Below are positions 35,761 through 48,255 of a stretch of 64,000 bases of DNA, piece after piece; the first letter of the stretch is position 1; every line of letters starts with the position of its first letter. Made by a program: the position numbers and the translations under genes. The notes below the pieces were generated by a model. That model saw only the letters and a list, made by a program, of their open reading frames with translations. It was not told the DNA's origin and did no database searches. Where the stretch lies: NCBI GenBank assembly GCA_013397435.1, contig VZRG01001062.1, forward strand, positions 186,001 to 250,000, written 5' to 3'. The stretch is from Erythrocercus mccallii. Lineage: Eukaryota; Chordata; Aves; Passeriformes; Dicruridae.

Positions 35761-38700
35761 ATCACAGGATAAACTGGGTAGGTGTTGCTCAGTTTACTTT
35801 CCTCTATTGAGATGGTCATAAGCAAATGTTCCTTTCTTTTCCTGTTGTTTTCCCACTTTCCTTTCTTTCCTCATGCATACATCTTCTAAAAGTCATGCTG
35901 TCACCTTCTTCCATTGAATACCATGTACCTGGAATCTTTTTATATCACAACAAGAAATGTTTAATCTGGAAAGGCATGCAAATAGAATAGCTCATGTGAG
36001 AAATATGAACTGGTTTGGTTAGTTTTAGGCCTTGGACTGATTTACGACTGATTTATGCTTCCACGTAAATAAAACATAATCAGAAACTGTGGAGTGATAC
36101 TACTGTATATACAAAGAGGAGAACTGCTCCTGTTACTCATGGGAATGTATAGGCCATAATCTAATTTTTAGAGGTTGTGAAAGGTGTGCTAAGTGACTAA
36201 TTCATTTCACTAACATCTGACAAGCCACTTTCATAATGGGAAAAATTACCTTCTCAGATAATTTGTTTTTTAACAACTTATCATAGTTGTTATTCTCCTA
36301 AGGGTGCATATTTTCCACTGTGCAAAAAAATAGCATGGAATGAAAATGATTGATAGACTAAACCTGCATTTAGCTTCAAAACAGAAGTTTGTGGGTTGTT
36401 GGTTTTTTAACATGTATAAGCTATGGTCTTTGAGATATTTGTTCAGAAGATAACCATGTATTTCACGTGGCCTCTGTTTACAAAAAGGAAAAGATATTTT
36501 CTGGGGAAAATAAACTAGATTACACTGCAGGAAAAGGAAGTTTCATGTTGCAATGTTCAAGAGTGCTCAGATGGACATTCAGCTCCAAAACCCTGTACTG
36601 AATGTAGGACATAGATTTTCCAGTTGTCTCTGGTTTTGCATTGCACTTAAAGGTACTGTTGTATTCACACTGAATTGAATGGGATTTCCTGTAGAAGTAA
36701 AAAGAAAGATTTTCTCTCTTTTGAGTTTAAAACCAGGTACTGACTTTGCTGACTTCGGTAGAATAATTATTGATTTATACCACTATAAGCAGGGGCAAAG
36801 TCAGATTAGGAATGTATCTCAAAGTGACAGTGTTCAGATGCATATTTAATCTTGGTTAAATGAAGCATTTGCAATAAAGTGCACTATTCACTGCTCCTAT
36901 TGTTCTCTCAGTAAATGCACTGTGAAACTGTTTGTGGTAGTTTTTTTTTAATCTTTTTAAATTTAGTAATGAGGACCCACAGTATCAAAATGTTACTCTC
37001 CTCATGTGATGCCTCTCCAGTGTAAACTCAGTCCCATCTCCAAAATGGCAGAATTGGCTGACAGAGCTAAAAGTTACCAGTTTGGCTCCTCTGCCCGAGT
37101 CTGGCACAGATAAGGGGCAGTACTTCCTTTGCTGTCCTGGATATTTGGATCCATTAAACACACCCTCAAGTGTCTTACTTGTTCTTTTCCATTTTTGTTG
37201 GCCATTTCTTACTAATAGGCCATTCTCCTCCACCCAAGACAAGCAGCTAGGAGAGCAAATGGTTGAAAAGGCTCGGAAGCTCCTATAAGCATGGGATTTT
37301 CCCCTGGGCATGTTTTGTCTGGGCTGTTTTATGATGCAGAGGTCTTACTGGAAGAAAGAACTGGCCCTACAAGGTCTGCATGCTTTGCTGAAAGATGAAT
37401 ACTAGTTAGTATACATAATATCCAGTACTGGTGGGGAAAATAAGAAGAAATCAGACAGTCATTTTGAGCTTATGCAACAAGCTGCACTCCTCTGTGTTTT
37501 TTTCCAAAATCTCCTTGTTAACTATGATGCAGTATGCACCATTTGTGCTTGAGGGGACTAAGAATCTAAGCCAGTTTATTGGTGAAAGCAACAACTTTCT
37601 CATTTAATGTTAATGGCAATGTTTTGATTAGTCCCAGGGTTCTGGGAGGGAGTTCAGTCCTTCCTTCAATAACTACCAGTTACAGATGCAGCAAGTGTTA
37701 ATAACCTCATAGGAAGCAAACTAGGCAGGCATACATTCCATCACCCAGAAAATGTATCTCATTGTAGCTTTTTGAGGGACTGTTCACACTTTAAACCAAA
37801 AAAGTGTTCGATTTTTAATATGGAGATCTGGGCTGTTTGCAGCACTAAAAGCTGCAGTCCCATCATGTTATTTCCCATTTCTCTCAGACCTGATGTCTAA
37901 TGTGCTCCCTGCCTAAATTAAAGCTTAAAATGTCATCTGGTTGAGTAGCGGAGGTGAAGAAATTCAAACAGGAGCAGCAACTGTTCTCACACTTCTAGCA
38001 ACTGAGCTCAAATGTCAAAAGAAGAAACATAAGAAATCCTAAAAGATTAAAATAGCTTGATATCTGACATGAGCTTTTAAAGCCACAAATGGACTTTTAT
38101 AGTGAAACAAGAGTATGCATGTGGGTTATGTGGGAATGGAAAAGGGCTTCATATGCAAGTGTGGCATGAGAGTTTTATCAAATGTTGGCCTAAAGGCTAA
38201 CTGGAGTCTGGATTTCATCTCTGTGCCAAGTGAGAGCAGCCAGCTGCTCTGCTTCTCCTACCCCATCACTGCTGCCATCAAGTCTTAGCTGGGGGAAACT
38301 TTCTGTTAAATTGATCCCAGCAAATGACAAGGAAAACCCAAACTGAGGCTTTTGCATGGTTTATCTTTAGGGATCAGGTACCTTTAAGAGATACTTTAGG
38401 AATACTGTATCCCAGATGAAGGGATAGATGTGGGTTTGGATTTTTTTTTTAAAGGTTACTTTTGAAAGGTCTCTTTAGGTATACAATAACCTTTCTGGAG
38501 ACTGTGTCTTCAGGAATTGGGAGTTGTTACTTTGAGCAGTTACAAGTCCAATCCTTGCGGGTTTTTACCTCAGTTAAAAGAAAGACCAAGTAAGACCACT
38601 TAATCTCTTAAGTAACCAGTCAACTTAGACGTCCGCTGCACTCTGCATTTTAGGAAATAAACTGAAGCTGCGCAAAGAAATCTGGAACCTTTGTCATGGC

Positions 38701-41700
38701 CAAGAAGCATGTCTGTTTTTTGCAGTGTGCAGGGCTTTTCCAGTGGATCTACTGCAGTTTTCCAGCCTCAGCACTGCTGTAACTCAGGAAGCTTTTGAAA
38801 TGCAGCCCAACTTCAGCACAGCTCTAGGGTGTACTAACAACACATCATTTACTGTAGTTTTAGCTCAACAGGGAGAGATCTGGCAATATTAGTGACCTTG
38901 GCACATCATTGTGCTCCAGTGATTCTTTCTCTGGCTTCATTTCAAACAGTTATATAATAGGCTGATAACCATATTTTAAACTCAGTCATGCTTGATGCAG
39001 GCTTGACTTACCTTATTTGGATTGAAGGCCAGTATCTATGGCTTGATTTTCAGGCAGCTGAGGAAGCAGGGAATGCTATTTGTCCTGTAACGCACTCTGT
39101 TAACAACAGACCTTTTGGTGCCACTCCTCTAAAACAGTGGTTCAAGATTGCTATCACTCAGCCTGAAATTGGCTAAAAAGCCCTTCTGACAGTTCTTATC
39201 CAGACTCCACCTAAAACAAAAGAGAAAATGCAGGAGTGGGTATGTATCAGGGACAAGGGAAGAATATTCAAACATTCCTAAGGATTCAACATAGTCACTC
39301 AACCTCCCACTCCAAGACATTCTAAGCCTTAGTTTTCCTTATAACCAATTCATAGTAAAAAGAGAAGTTGGTACATGATATTTTGACATGACAGCAGTGC
39401 CATCAAAAACATTACAGATCTCCTGCAGCTTTGTCAAGCCTTGTTCATAAAAACCTTATGAAAATAACCACAGTCTTTTGTACGAAACCATGCCTGCTGG
39501 CTGCCTGAATGGTGCTAACAGTATTTGTAAAAAGAAGGTAACAGACCATGTATGTTAGCCCTATAACTAAATATAATTTTCCTAATAGACATTCTTCCTA
39601 TACAGTTCTTCCTCTGTTTGTAATGATGAATAAATCCACAATAGTCCATGAGCTGGGACTTCTTGTTTGGCAGTTTATCCAACTTTTATGAACTAACCTA
39701 TCTGAAAATGGCACTTCCAATGACACTTTGTGTGTATCAGTCTGTGCACATGCAGTATTTTGCTCTATGATTACCAGGAAGTACAAAGTAGAGGAACCAG
39801 TGATTTTCAAGGTTCCAGTCTGCAACTAAGACCTTAAAATTTGTAAGCTGCGTGAGAAGTGGAATAAGACCACCTGATATACTCCAGATCTGGGCCTTTG
39901 GGAGTCCCCAAGGCTGACACAGAGCATAGTTCCCTGCAGCCTTTCCCAGGCAGAGAAGATCTAGATGTTCTCCAGCATCCAGCCACATGCTGCCACAAAA
40001 TTCTAATATTTTCATTATCTCAAAGACCCTGTGTGTGTCTGTCAGGTCTGTTGTAACAGAGAGGGCGGTTCCCAAATTTATGTATGCAGATGTGGATACG
40101 CGCAGAACACATGTTGAGAACAGTCATTTATGTAGGAAACCAGGCTGAAATATGAGCAAGTCAGTCAACAGAAAGTTGGGCAATTCTCAAGACATCTGTT
40201 AAAAAGCTTGATAAACATCAGCAAAGGTCTATAAATAGGACTGAGCACTTGCTACAGAACTGTGTACCGTGGCATCCCAACAGCAGCCTCTTGAGTACTG
40301 CCAGCCTGCACGGGTTAATCTTAGAGTATCACCAAGAACAGCCTCAACAGAAATGAAACTTCCATTCAGTGATCACTCAGCCTTAATTAAAAGGACACGT
40401 TTCAACTTCAATGACATCTCCTGAAATGGAGTTTTACACCTACTATATTTCTTTTGGACAAAACAGTCTGCTCAGCTGTATTCCCAGCTGTACACTCTGT
40501 TTCTCCCAGCTTGCTGGCATCCACAGCTATTTAGAAAGAAACTCTGTTATGTCAACTGCTAGGATTTTCTACAGTACATATTACATCACCTTTCCTGAGA
40601 AACTTGTCTGAGCGGATCTCTTTTCTTACTTTCTTGTTTCATAATGTCCTTCACATTCCTCTTTCAATATTTGTTGTTCTCTCTGTGGCAGCTCAGTTGC
40701 CAGCATTTTAAGGAAAGGTTACATAGCAAAAGGGTCACTAAGAGTTTTTCTTCTCCCTGCCCCATACTCCTGAAGAGAAGTTCTGTGTGTGTGGCACCAT
40801 TAGAGAAAGGTTTAGAGAAAATTTTCCTTAAGAAAAACCCACATCATTCAGTCAGTTTCAGAACAAGAAAATAAATTTGGAGCATAAATTATTACCTTGG
40901 CCTTTTTAATTCCAAAGGTGAAGAAGTAAGAAGAAAGAGCAAGAGACAAAACCAAACAAGGATGAAATTATGCTATGGTGCAAGTAAAAAGTCAGGTCCC
41001 TAAATTTCATCCTCGTCCCTGATACTTGGGTGACTGTGCCTCTGATCAATTTGCTCTTGTGCCTCTCCTTACTTCTTGTTGAGTCTTGGTCCTTATGAAA
41101 CAGCTGTGGAAATCAAGAGCCATACATCTTTCAACACGCCCTCTGCATAAACATGTACCAATTGAAGTGTGGTCTGGAGACAGCTGAAGGTGCTGGGAGC
41201 CTGCTCAATTCAGGTCCAAAGCCTTCAACATGGGCAAGGTAAGAATGAAGTGTGTAAAGTCTGAGGACAGGATTTGGAATAAACTGGGAATAAAGCATAG
41301 AGGAAAAAAAAAGATAAACATTTCTAACCTTAGGTATATAAATTTGGGTGGCTTAATGCACATGCTCACTAGTAGGAATACATGCACACACGTGTGAGCT
41401 GGCACAGGGGCTAGCTGCTTGCTGTTTATTGATGCAGGATCTTGTACAGTCCCTTCTTGCAGCACGGGATGTGTGCAGGGGACACGTACAGCCTGTTGTA
41501 GGGATTCAGCTCAAAAACATGGTAAAGATGCTTATTTTAGCTACTGCTAAGTGCCTGAACATGAAGCTGGGAGGTATCTTTTATTCAAATGCAGCTCTTC
41601 TAAAAACAGTGGCTCCCACATGATCTTCTCAAATAGTTTGAGTTTTTCTATGTAAACAATGGAGAAGGAAATCTAATTTCCAGTCTAGGAAAGGAAGCAC

Positions 41701-43442
41701 AGCTAAGTGAACACTATTAGCAAGGGCAAGCATATCATGTCTGCCTGTTTGAGAACCCACTGAGTTGAACAAAATCTTTTCATTAGCTGCAGTAGTTTTT
41801 ATTACACTCCATTTGAATGATCTGTTTAGGATTAAACATTTATTGAAAGACACACTGCTTTTAATATCAAAGAATTTTCCAATCCATTTGCTTCATTTTA
41901 GCAAAATGCTGAATGATCTGAATGATCTTTGTCATGTTTAACATGAAGTGTAACTGAAGCACCCTGCAGAAGTGCTTCCTGGACTTGTGTTTTTTAAGAG
42001 ATCTCTGAAAAACCAACATAAAAAGTTATATTGAACAAGCAGGCATACATTTAGTACAAATAAGCCCTCATCTTTAATAGAAAACCTTTAAAGAGGTCAT
42101 AAAAAACCAAACAAACAAATTAAAAACCACTGCACTTCAACAGCAAAATCACCTAAAATTTAGCTTAATCCTTTCAGGATCAGGAGTCTGGACAGATAAC
42201 TAAAGCAATGGATAGCCAAGCACTGGTATCCAGTTAATGTATCAGCATACTGATGATGATATATAAACAATGTTAAAAGAACAGGAAAATTATTAAAGCA
42301 GAAGACAATACTGTTCTGCTGGAATTACTGCTTAGGAAGTCACTAATACACATTCATTATGAATACTAGAAGTGAGCACAGGCAGAAACTTGCCTGTTAC
42401 TCAAGTGAGTATGACTAGTGCTTAATGAATCTTTTACTAATCTTTCTCAGAGACCGAACTTCACTTCCAGAAAGGCAAGATTATTTGGCAGGTTCCATCT
42501 TTCCACTTAAAATACAGAATCAAACACATGGAGCTGTTCCAAGAGGTCTTTGGGGTTTGGTTTCTTCTGAGCAAAAAGAATATCAGAGTAACACAGCCCA
42601 AAGAACCTGCTTCAAACTTGGTTAGCCAACCTCCCAGTTGTATGTTGGTTTGTGAATTTTATTCTCTTTTCTGGAAGGAAGAAAAGAAGAGGGGAAAATA
42701 AAAACAAAATATGGAAAACTAGTCCAAAGCAGTACTTGTTCCAGTTGATCTGTTTAGGATTTTGTGACTGGCCTTTGCCCTGAAAGACTTCTGTGTATTA
42801 AAAACAGCACCCCTCCCATGGTAGAGTGGGACCCCCATTTCTTCCAGAAATCACAAGACTACAAGTGCTTTCCCTCTCTTACTGTCTTAGGAGTCTCAGG
42901 TGAAGAGACAGCTGCATCATGCTAACCTATTGTGAAACATCAGACATGAGGTGTGTCTTCCAAAATGTCTGAATCAGGATTGCAATGCCCAAGTCAGATG
43001 CCTAAAGTAGGGAGGCAGTCTCAATCCAGCCTACCCTTTCCCCTTCCTGAAATGCTGAAGTTGCTTATTTTCCCAACTTGCCTTTCCAGTTGCTAATGAT
43101 TTCTGTTAGAAAGAAGTGATACAGCAACTTAGTTTTACAGCTGCAATGAGAGATTCAGCTAATGGTACTGAGGAGCACTTCTGTCACATACAGAAGCCCT
43201 GTGTAGGATGGCTGCTGTTACAGGTAAATCCAGCTGAGTTAGTAACAGACTGGAAGTTGTGGCTTCTACAGAGAAAAGGCAGACTCATAACAAACTAAGG
43301 GATGTGACATAGGAAGGGAACTTCCCTTTCCATTTTTACGCCTTCCTCCCTTCATATTTTATTCCTTGTCCTCCCACTCTTTTACAAAAATCCAAAATGG
43401 CCCTGTTACAGCTACAGACCATGCCAAAGATTTGTTTCCCCC
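35761..43442. other. Non-coding stretch, no gene recognised
   Basis: AT-rich sequence without a recognisable exon, transposon or RNA gene. The open frames in it are under 115 codons and mutually overlapping. Confidence 0.6.
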
Positions 43443-43469
43443 CTCTCTCTCTCTCTCTCTCTCTGTGTG
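43443..43469 (+). repeat. (CT)11 dinucleotide repeat with GT tail
   Basis: Eleven perfect CT units (43443-43464) followed by gtgtg. Confidence 0.95.
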
Positions 43470-44070
43470 AGTTAATCATTTCCAGCAAGCTTTCTGGGGT
43501 GATGAGTCAGTTACACAAAGAAATGACAGATTAGATGTGATATTTATTTTCCTCTGCTTTTTTTTTAAGCATGGCTGCCCCCCCTAACCTGAAAGAATGG
43601 AGGAAGGGGTAATCAAATGCACTGTAGCTGGGAGCTCTAAGGATAACACCTCCAAATTCTGCAGCTTTCTGTAAAAGGCTTGTAGTTTTTGTATTCTTTT
43701 TGTTGTATGTTTACTCAGCAACACTGTTTTAGAAGTTGCAACACTCATCTTTAAACTTTAATTACCAAGGCATGATTGCTCCAAAAATCCACTGCCTGAG
43801 GCCAGGGCCTAGGAAGTGGAAAATGTAATTTCGGAAAGCGATGAGAACAAATGCTGAGCCTTCTAATTGCAGGTTGGTACAAATGACTAACAGTAAAGCA
43901 AAGCTCATTTTGGATGAATTTGTTGTTCTGTATGTCAAATTCAAAACTTAGCAGTGAGTTGCCTGGGGTTTGTTCTTTCCCCCTACTCTCTTTGCAAAAG
44001 TCAGAGAAACAGATGAATATTTGAGAGGTACAGGAAGTACTTTTCTAAAAATTTGGTTAAAATTATTTAC

Positions 44071-44130
44071 AAGAGATAAAGAGAGAGAGGAAGAAAGCAA
44101 GGAAGAAAGAAAAGAAGGAAGAAAAAAAAG
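44071..44130 (+). repeat. Purine-rich (GA/GAAA) tract
   Basis: About 60 bp almost entirely of A and G (aagagataaagagagagagg onward). It explains the charged low-complexity frame at 43970-44161. Confidence 0.85.
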
Positions 44131-47100
44131 CCTAAATGATGCATGCAAAGTCAGGCAATAATTGCAAGTCATTGGATAATTGCTGTGCTCTTTTGGAGCT
44201 TCATTTCAGGGCAAAGGCTGCAGTGATTCTCAGCATCTATCTCCATCTCCCTCAGTTCTGCTGAAATTTACCTGGAATCACCAAGAGTACAGCAATGGAT
44301 CAGGCCTGCTTCATCATATATGGCAACACAAGATTAAATGCTGCTGTGATTCAACATTGCCACATCAGATGTCCCAGCCTGATGCCAACAGAACCACTGC
44401 AATAGCAATGGCATCTTCATCTCCACCCTTCTGGTCTTGCTGCTGGCAGAACAGGGACAGCCCTGTATGAGCACCTTTGCAGGGCATCAGAGGCACTACT
44501 TTTCACACAAAGGTAGAGAACTTGTTTATTCTAGCCCCACACTGCCACACCTGGGAAAACACATCTGATGGGAGACGTGACTCACAGCCTGATGGGTCTG
44601 AGGCTGGTTTCCTGCATGACCATAGGACAGACCATACAAGCAGACTCTGTGATGGTCGTAAAGTTGCATTTATGCACCAAAGTCTGGAGGCCAAAGAGAC
44701 TACAGATTGTGATAATCATCTTTTCTAATGCTGATGTTCACTGGAAAACTCCAGTTCTGCTTCTGGGGGTTCTCAGAAGCACTTCTGGCCTCATAGCACT
44801 GCACAGCTTGTGCCTGCCTCCCTGGGATTGAGAGATGTCATGCCACTTCACTACCACAAGGGTCTGAATCACTAGGTATGCCAAAAATCTCCTCCTCTTT
44901 CATCCAGAGAAGTGGAGAGAAGGTGTTCATGATGATGGTCAGTGCAGCCCACCTCCTCTCCCAGTTGCTCTTAACAGTTCTATACTGAAAGATTTTCCCC
45001 TGTGACTGGGAGATCTGCTTTCAACACGCTCTGAGTACATTCTCTCACTGATTCAGTATGCACCCTTCTGTCAAATGGGGAATAAAAGACCTCCTTTACC
45101 TCATGACTGTTCTCTCTAGGCCTGTACTGCAGACCCTTATCCACAGGCCAGTTGTTGCAGAATGGCTCATGACCACACTGTTAAGGGTTTGGTCCCTACT
45201 GAGTGGACTGGCTGCAGCCACACTGCACAGTGCTCAGCTCACATCTCTTCTCATGACCCTGTAGTTAACAGTCAGTATTTTCCATTCATGGGCTCGGTGG
45301 GTTTTCTCAGTTCAAAGTATGAAGAGTATTAACAAGTGTATGCTGCAGACAGTCAGAGCAGTGCTGTGTCAAAAAACTATAATGCCAGAAAAAAAACCTG
45401 TTGTGTGCTTTAGAAAAAGGATGGGTGAGGGCACAGATTATGCTATTGCCTAACCTTGGATAATGATGAAGCATTGTCCTTGCTGAAGGAAACACATTTG
45501 GTGTCTTCCACATCTATCCTATCTTTTTGAAGCAAACCTTGGAGTGCGCAGCTGACAACACTCACATTTCCCGTTGTGGATCCCAATGGATTTGTTCCAG
45601 AAGAGTGCTCTGACACTGATGGGTGTCAGGCATCCTGACCATGGGTAGTATGAATGACCAGGAAATCCATGGCTGGAGAAGAACAGCAGTGCACCAAGTT
45701 CAGCCACAGCATTTTTAAGCAATAGCTGTTCCACTTTGACAGGGTCCATGAAGTTCAGGAGAGGTCTCTCACTCTCCCAGACAGAGCACCAAGCAGAACA
45801 TCAAACCCAAGTGAAACACAGTGATGTACAGCAGCCCTCAATTGGTGCGTCAATTGGTAAGTAAAGATGACCCACATTTTCCATTGCTCTCTCACACTTT
45901 CAGATAATCAAGATGAGTACTGCATTTGTAGGGCAATGTCTGGAAGTATGCAGCAGAACACTAGGGCTTGCACTGTCTCCCATGCTCCCCTCCTTTCCCA
46001 GAAATCTAGTGGCCAGTTTCAGCTCTATTTTATCACAGGTATGACCAGGAGACTGAGATGAGTGTCCTGTGGCTCTGCCCTTTTGAATGTCACTGCTGCT
46101 CTATAGAAACCCAGCTGCCACTATGTTTTCCTGACCACTTCTAAAATTATTGTCAAGGACAGAAAATATTAATTAAATTTTAATTAATAAATTGAATACT
46201 GTGGGGTTAATTATAGCTATTTACAGGGAGTGTATGGGATTTGGAGGGCCTACCTTCTGGTGTTTTTGCACGAAGTGTTGCCTCTTCCTTTAAGCTCTAA
46301 TTAGCTAGCTTTTTTCTTTTTTTAATAGCCAGCCTTCAAATGACTGCTCAGTAGCTCTCATTTTGTTCCTCATCAGCAGTCCTCCAACACAGCTGCTACA
46401 GAAGGGAAGCAGCCCTGCAGTTTGCCTTGAAGGGAACAGGTGACAAAGAATCTACCAGAAGTGGTGTAAACCAACAAAATGAATTAAAAAAAAAAAAAAA
46501 ACAACACAAAAAAAATCCAAACAAAACCAAGAGTCCCAACTCCTAAACTATGTTAAGCAAGGAAACTGTATAAGAAACAAAGAACATGGGAAGAAATAAG
46601 AAGGAACTACAATATCTGAAGCTGCTGCAAGGTTAAAAATGTTCTCTCTGTATGCAGCCCTATTGTCCAGCTGCATATTCTGCCTTCCTGCATATGCACA
46701 ATGCCAAAAGCCATCAACAGCAGATGAGCACCTGGGAAAAAGCAAGCTGTTCCAGCACAAAGTCAACTGTAAAACCTGAAATAATTTCTCTTCTGCTCCT
46801 TATTTTCTCCCTAGTGGTAAAACCTTTTTAAAATTTAAATGGACCTGATTACCTGTACTTCTAGCTACTCAGTTTATAACTGTAAAGAAAAGGGTCCTTT
46901 CAGGACACTGTGAAGTGAAAGCACACAGTAACACACTGTGCCCAGATATGAGGAGTTTACTCCAGATAGCTTTTCAATCTCATGCCACTAGATGAAAACT
47001 ATCAGTGCCTAATAACCAGCACAGAAGAGAGCTTTGGAAGTTTGGGGATACTTTGGGCATTGTTTTGTTGGGATTTTTTGCAAAAGTGACCAATATGTTC

Positions 47101-48129
47101 AGTAGGCAGACCATTGCTTTCCCTCAAGTATCTGCTCCTGCCTGCTAATGTTCACGACTGAATGGCTGCCATGAAGGGAGCAGAGGGCAGTGGCTGGAAG
47201 ATGAGGGCTGGCACAGGCACTGCAACCAGTAGCTGGCATGGTGCCTGCCTTCTCCTTCCTACCACAGCAGTTGGCTCCAAGTGGTAGGCACAGGAGACTG
47301 GTTTGGGCTCCTGCTGAGGTGACACAGGGTGAAGAAAAGAGGGAAGAAAATATGTTGGGTTTTTTTTCTTTTATAACCAAGAGCAATAATGCTAGTAAGG
47401 GAAAGTGGTAATAGACTGGCCAACATGGACAGCCGAGTCTCTCCAAAATTTCACATGGAACCCTGTGGTTTCTGAGGTTGGAAAACAATTGCCTAAATTA
47501 AGAAAGCTATCTTCCATCTCAAGAAAGGAAACATAATAGCCAGAATCACTCTTGCAGAAAAGCCCAAGTCATCTGACTCCTCAAGTGTGTTTGAAAATTT
47601 TATCTACTCTCCTTTGCAGCAGAACAGTTTCACTGCCCAGGGATGATGAGCTGAGAGCCCTCCAGCACCAAGATGTCTCATCACCTCATGCACTGGCTGA
47701 AAGTGTCAGATCACAGTGCAAAACCCCTGCTCCAAGTCTACCTTTGACATTCACAAGAGATTTCCCCAAAACAGAGAAAATAAAGTACTGTCTCCTCTTC
47801 TAGTATCTGGAGTTGTGACACCTGAGAAATGCTTGCCAGCATGTGTAATAACACATCTGTTGCCAGACGTTGTCTAAAAAAGAAAAAATCCTGCATGGTG
47901 TCTCCAGACAGGCTTTTCTCCACTTCAGCAGTAAAACTAATTTTGTAATGAGGAGGTGAAGATCCAACAGCTTAGAGCTTCTGCTCCTTCCAGTACTTAG
48001 CTGCTTATTCAAAGTCCCAAGATCCCAGTCATACCGATGATGGGTCACACCTCAGAGGTGTGGGCTCAGAGGCCTGGAGCCAGGCAATGAGAGCACCGGC
48101 TTAGTTACAAGCTTAGAGGGCTGAGAGCC
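44131..48129. other. Non-coding stretch, no gene recognised
   Basis: Contains a perfect 21-bp AT palindrome at 46168-46188 and a poly-A tract near 46486-46512. No exon or known transposon is recognised. Confidence 0.6.
46168..46188. repeat. Perfect AT palindrome
   Basis: Arms attaattaaa and tttaattaat around a single T. It contains overlapping TTAATTAA-type homeodomain-like cores. Confidence 0.85.
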
Positions 48130-48255
48130 TTTAAGGAGGCTGAGACCCCGGATTAGCGAGGGTGTTTCCAAGCGGGGCGGCGGTGCCCGCCCGGCTGGGC
48201 TGGACAAGCAAGACGTGACGGCAGGCTCGGGCTGCCGGTGCCACCTTCTGGACAC
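48130..48255. promoter_or_regulatory. CpG-rich block, candidate promoter of COA1 5' non-coding exon
   Basis: Around a dozen CpG in about 125 bp (ccccggatt, gcggggcggcgg, cccgcccggc, gacgtgacgg, gctcgggctgccgg), in sharp contrast to the CpG-poor surroundings. It includes GC-box-like ggggcggcgg and a CRE-like gacgtgacgg. On the minus strand, in COA1 orientation, a donor-like tcg|gtatga follows at about 48038. COA1 needs an upstream non-coding exon, so this is a reasonable place for it. The orientation and link to COA1 are inference; an unrelated local GC patch is possible. Confidence 0.35.
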
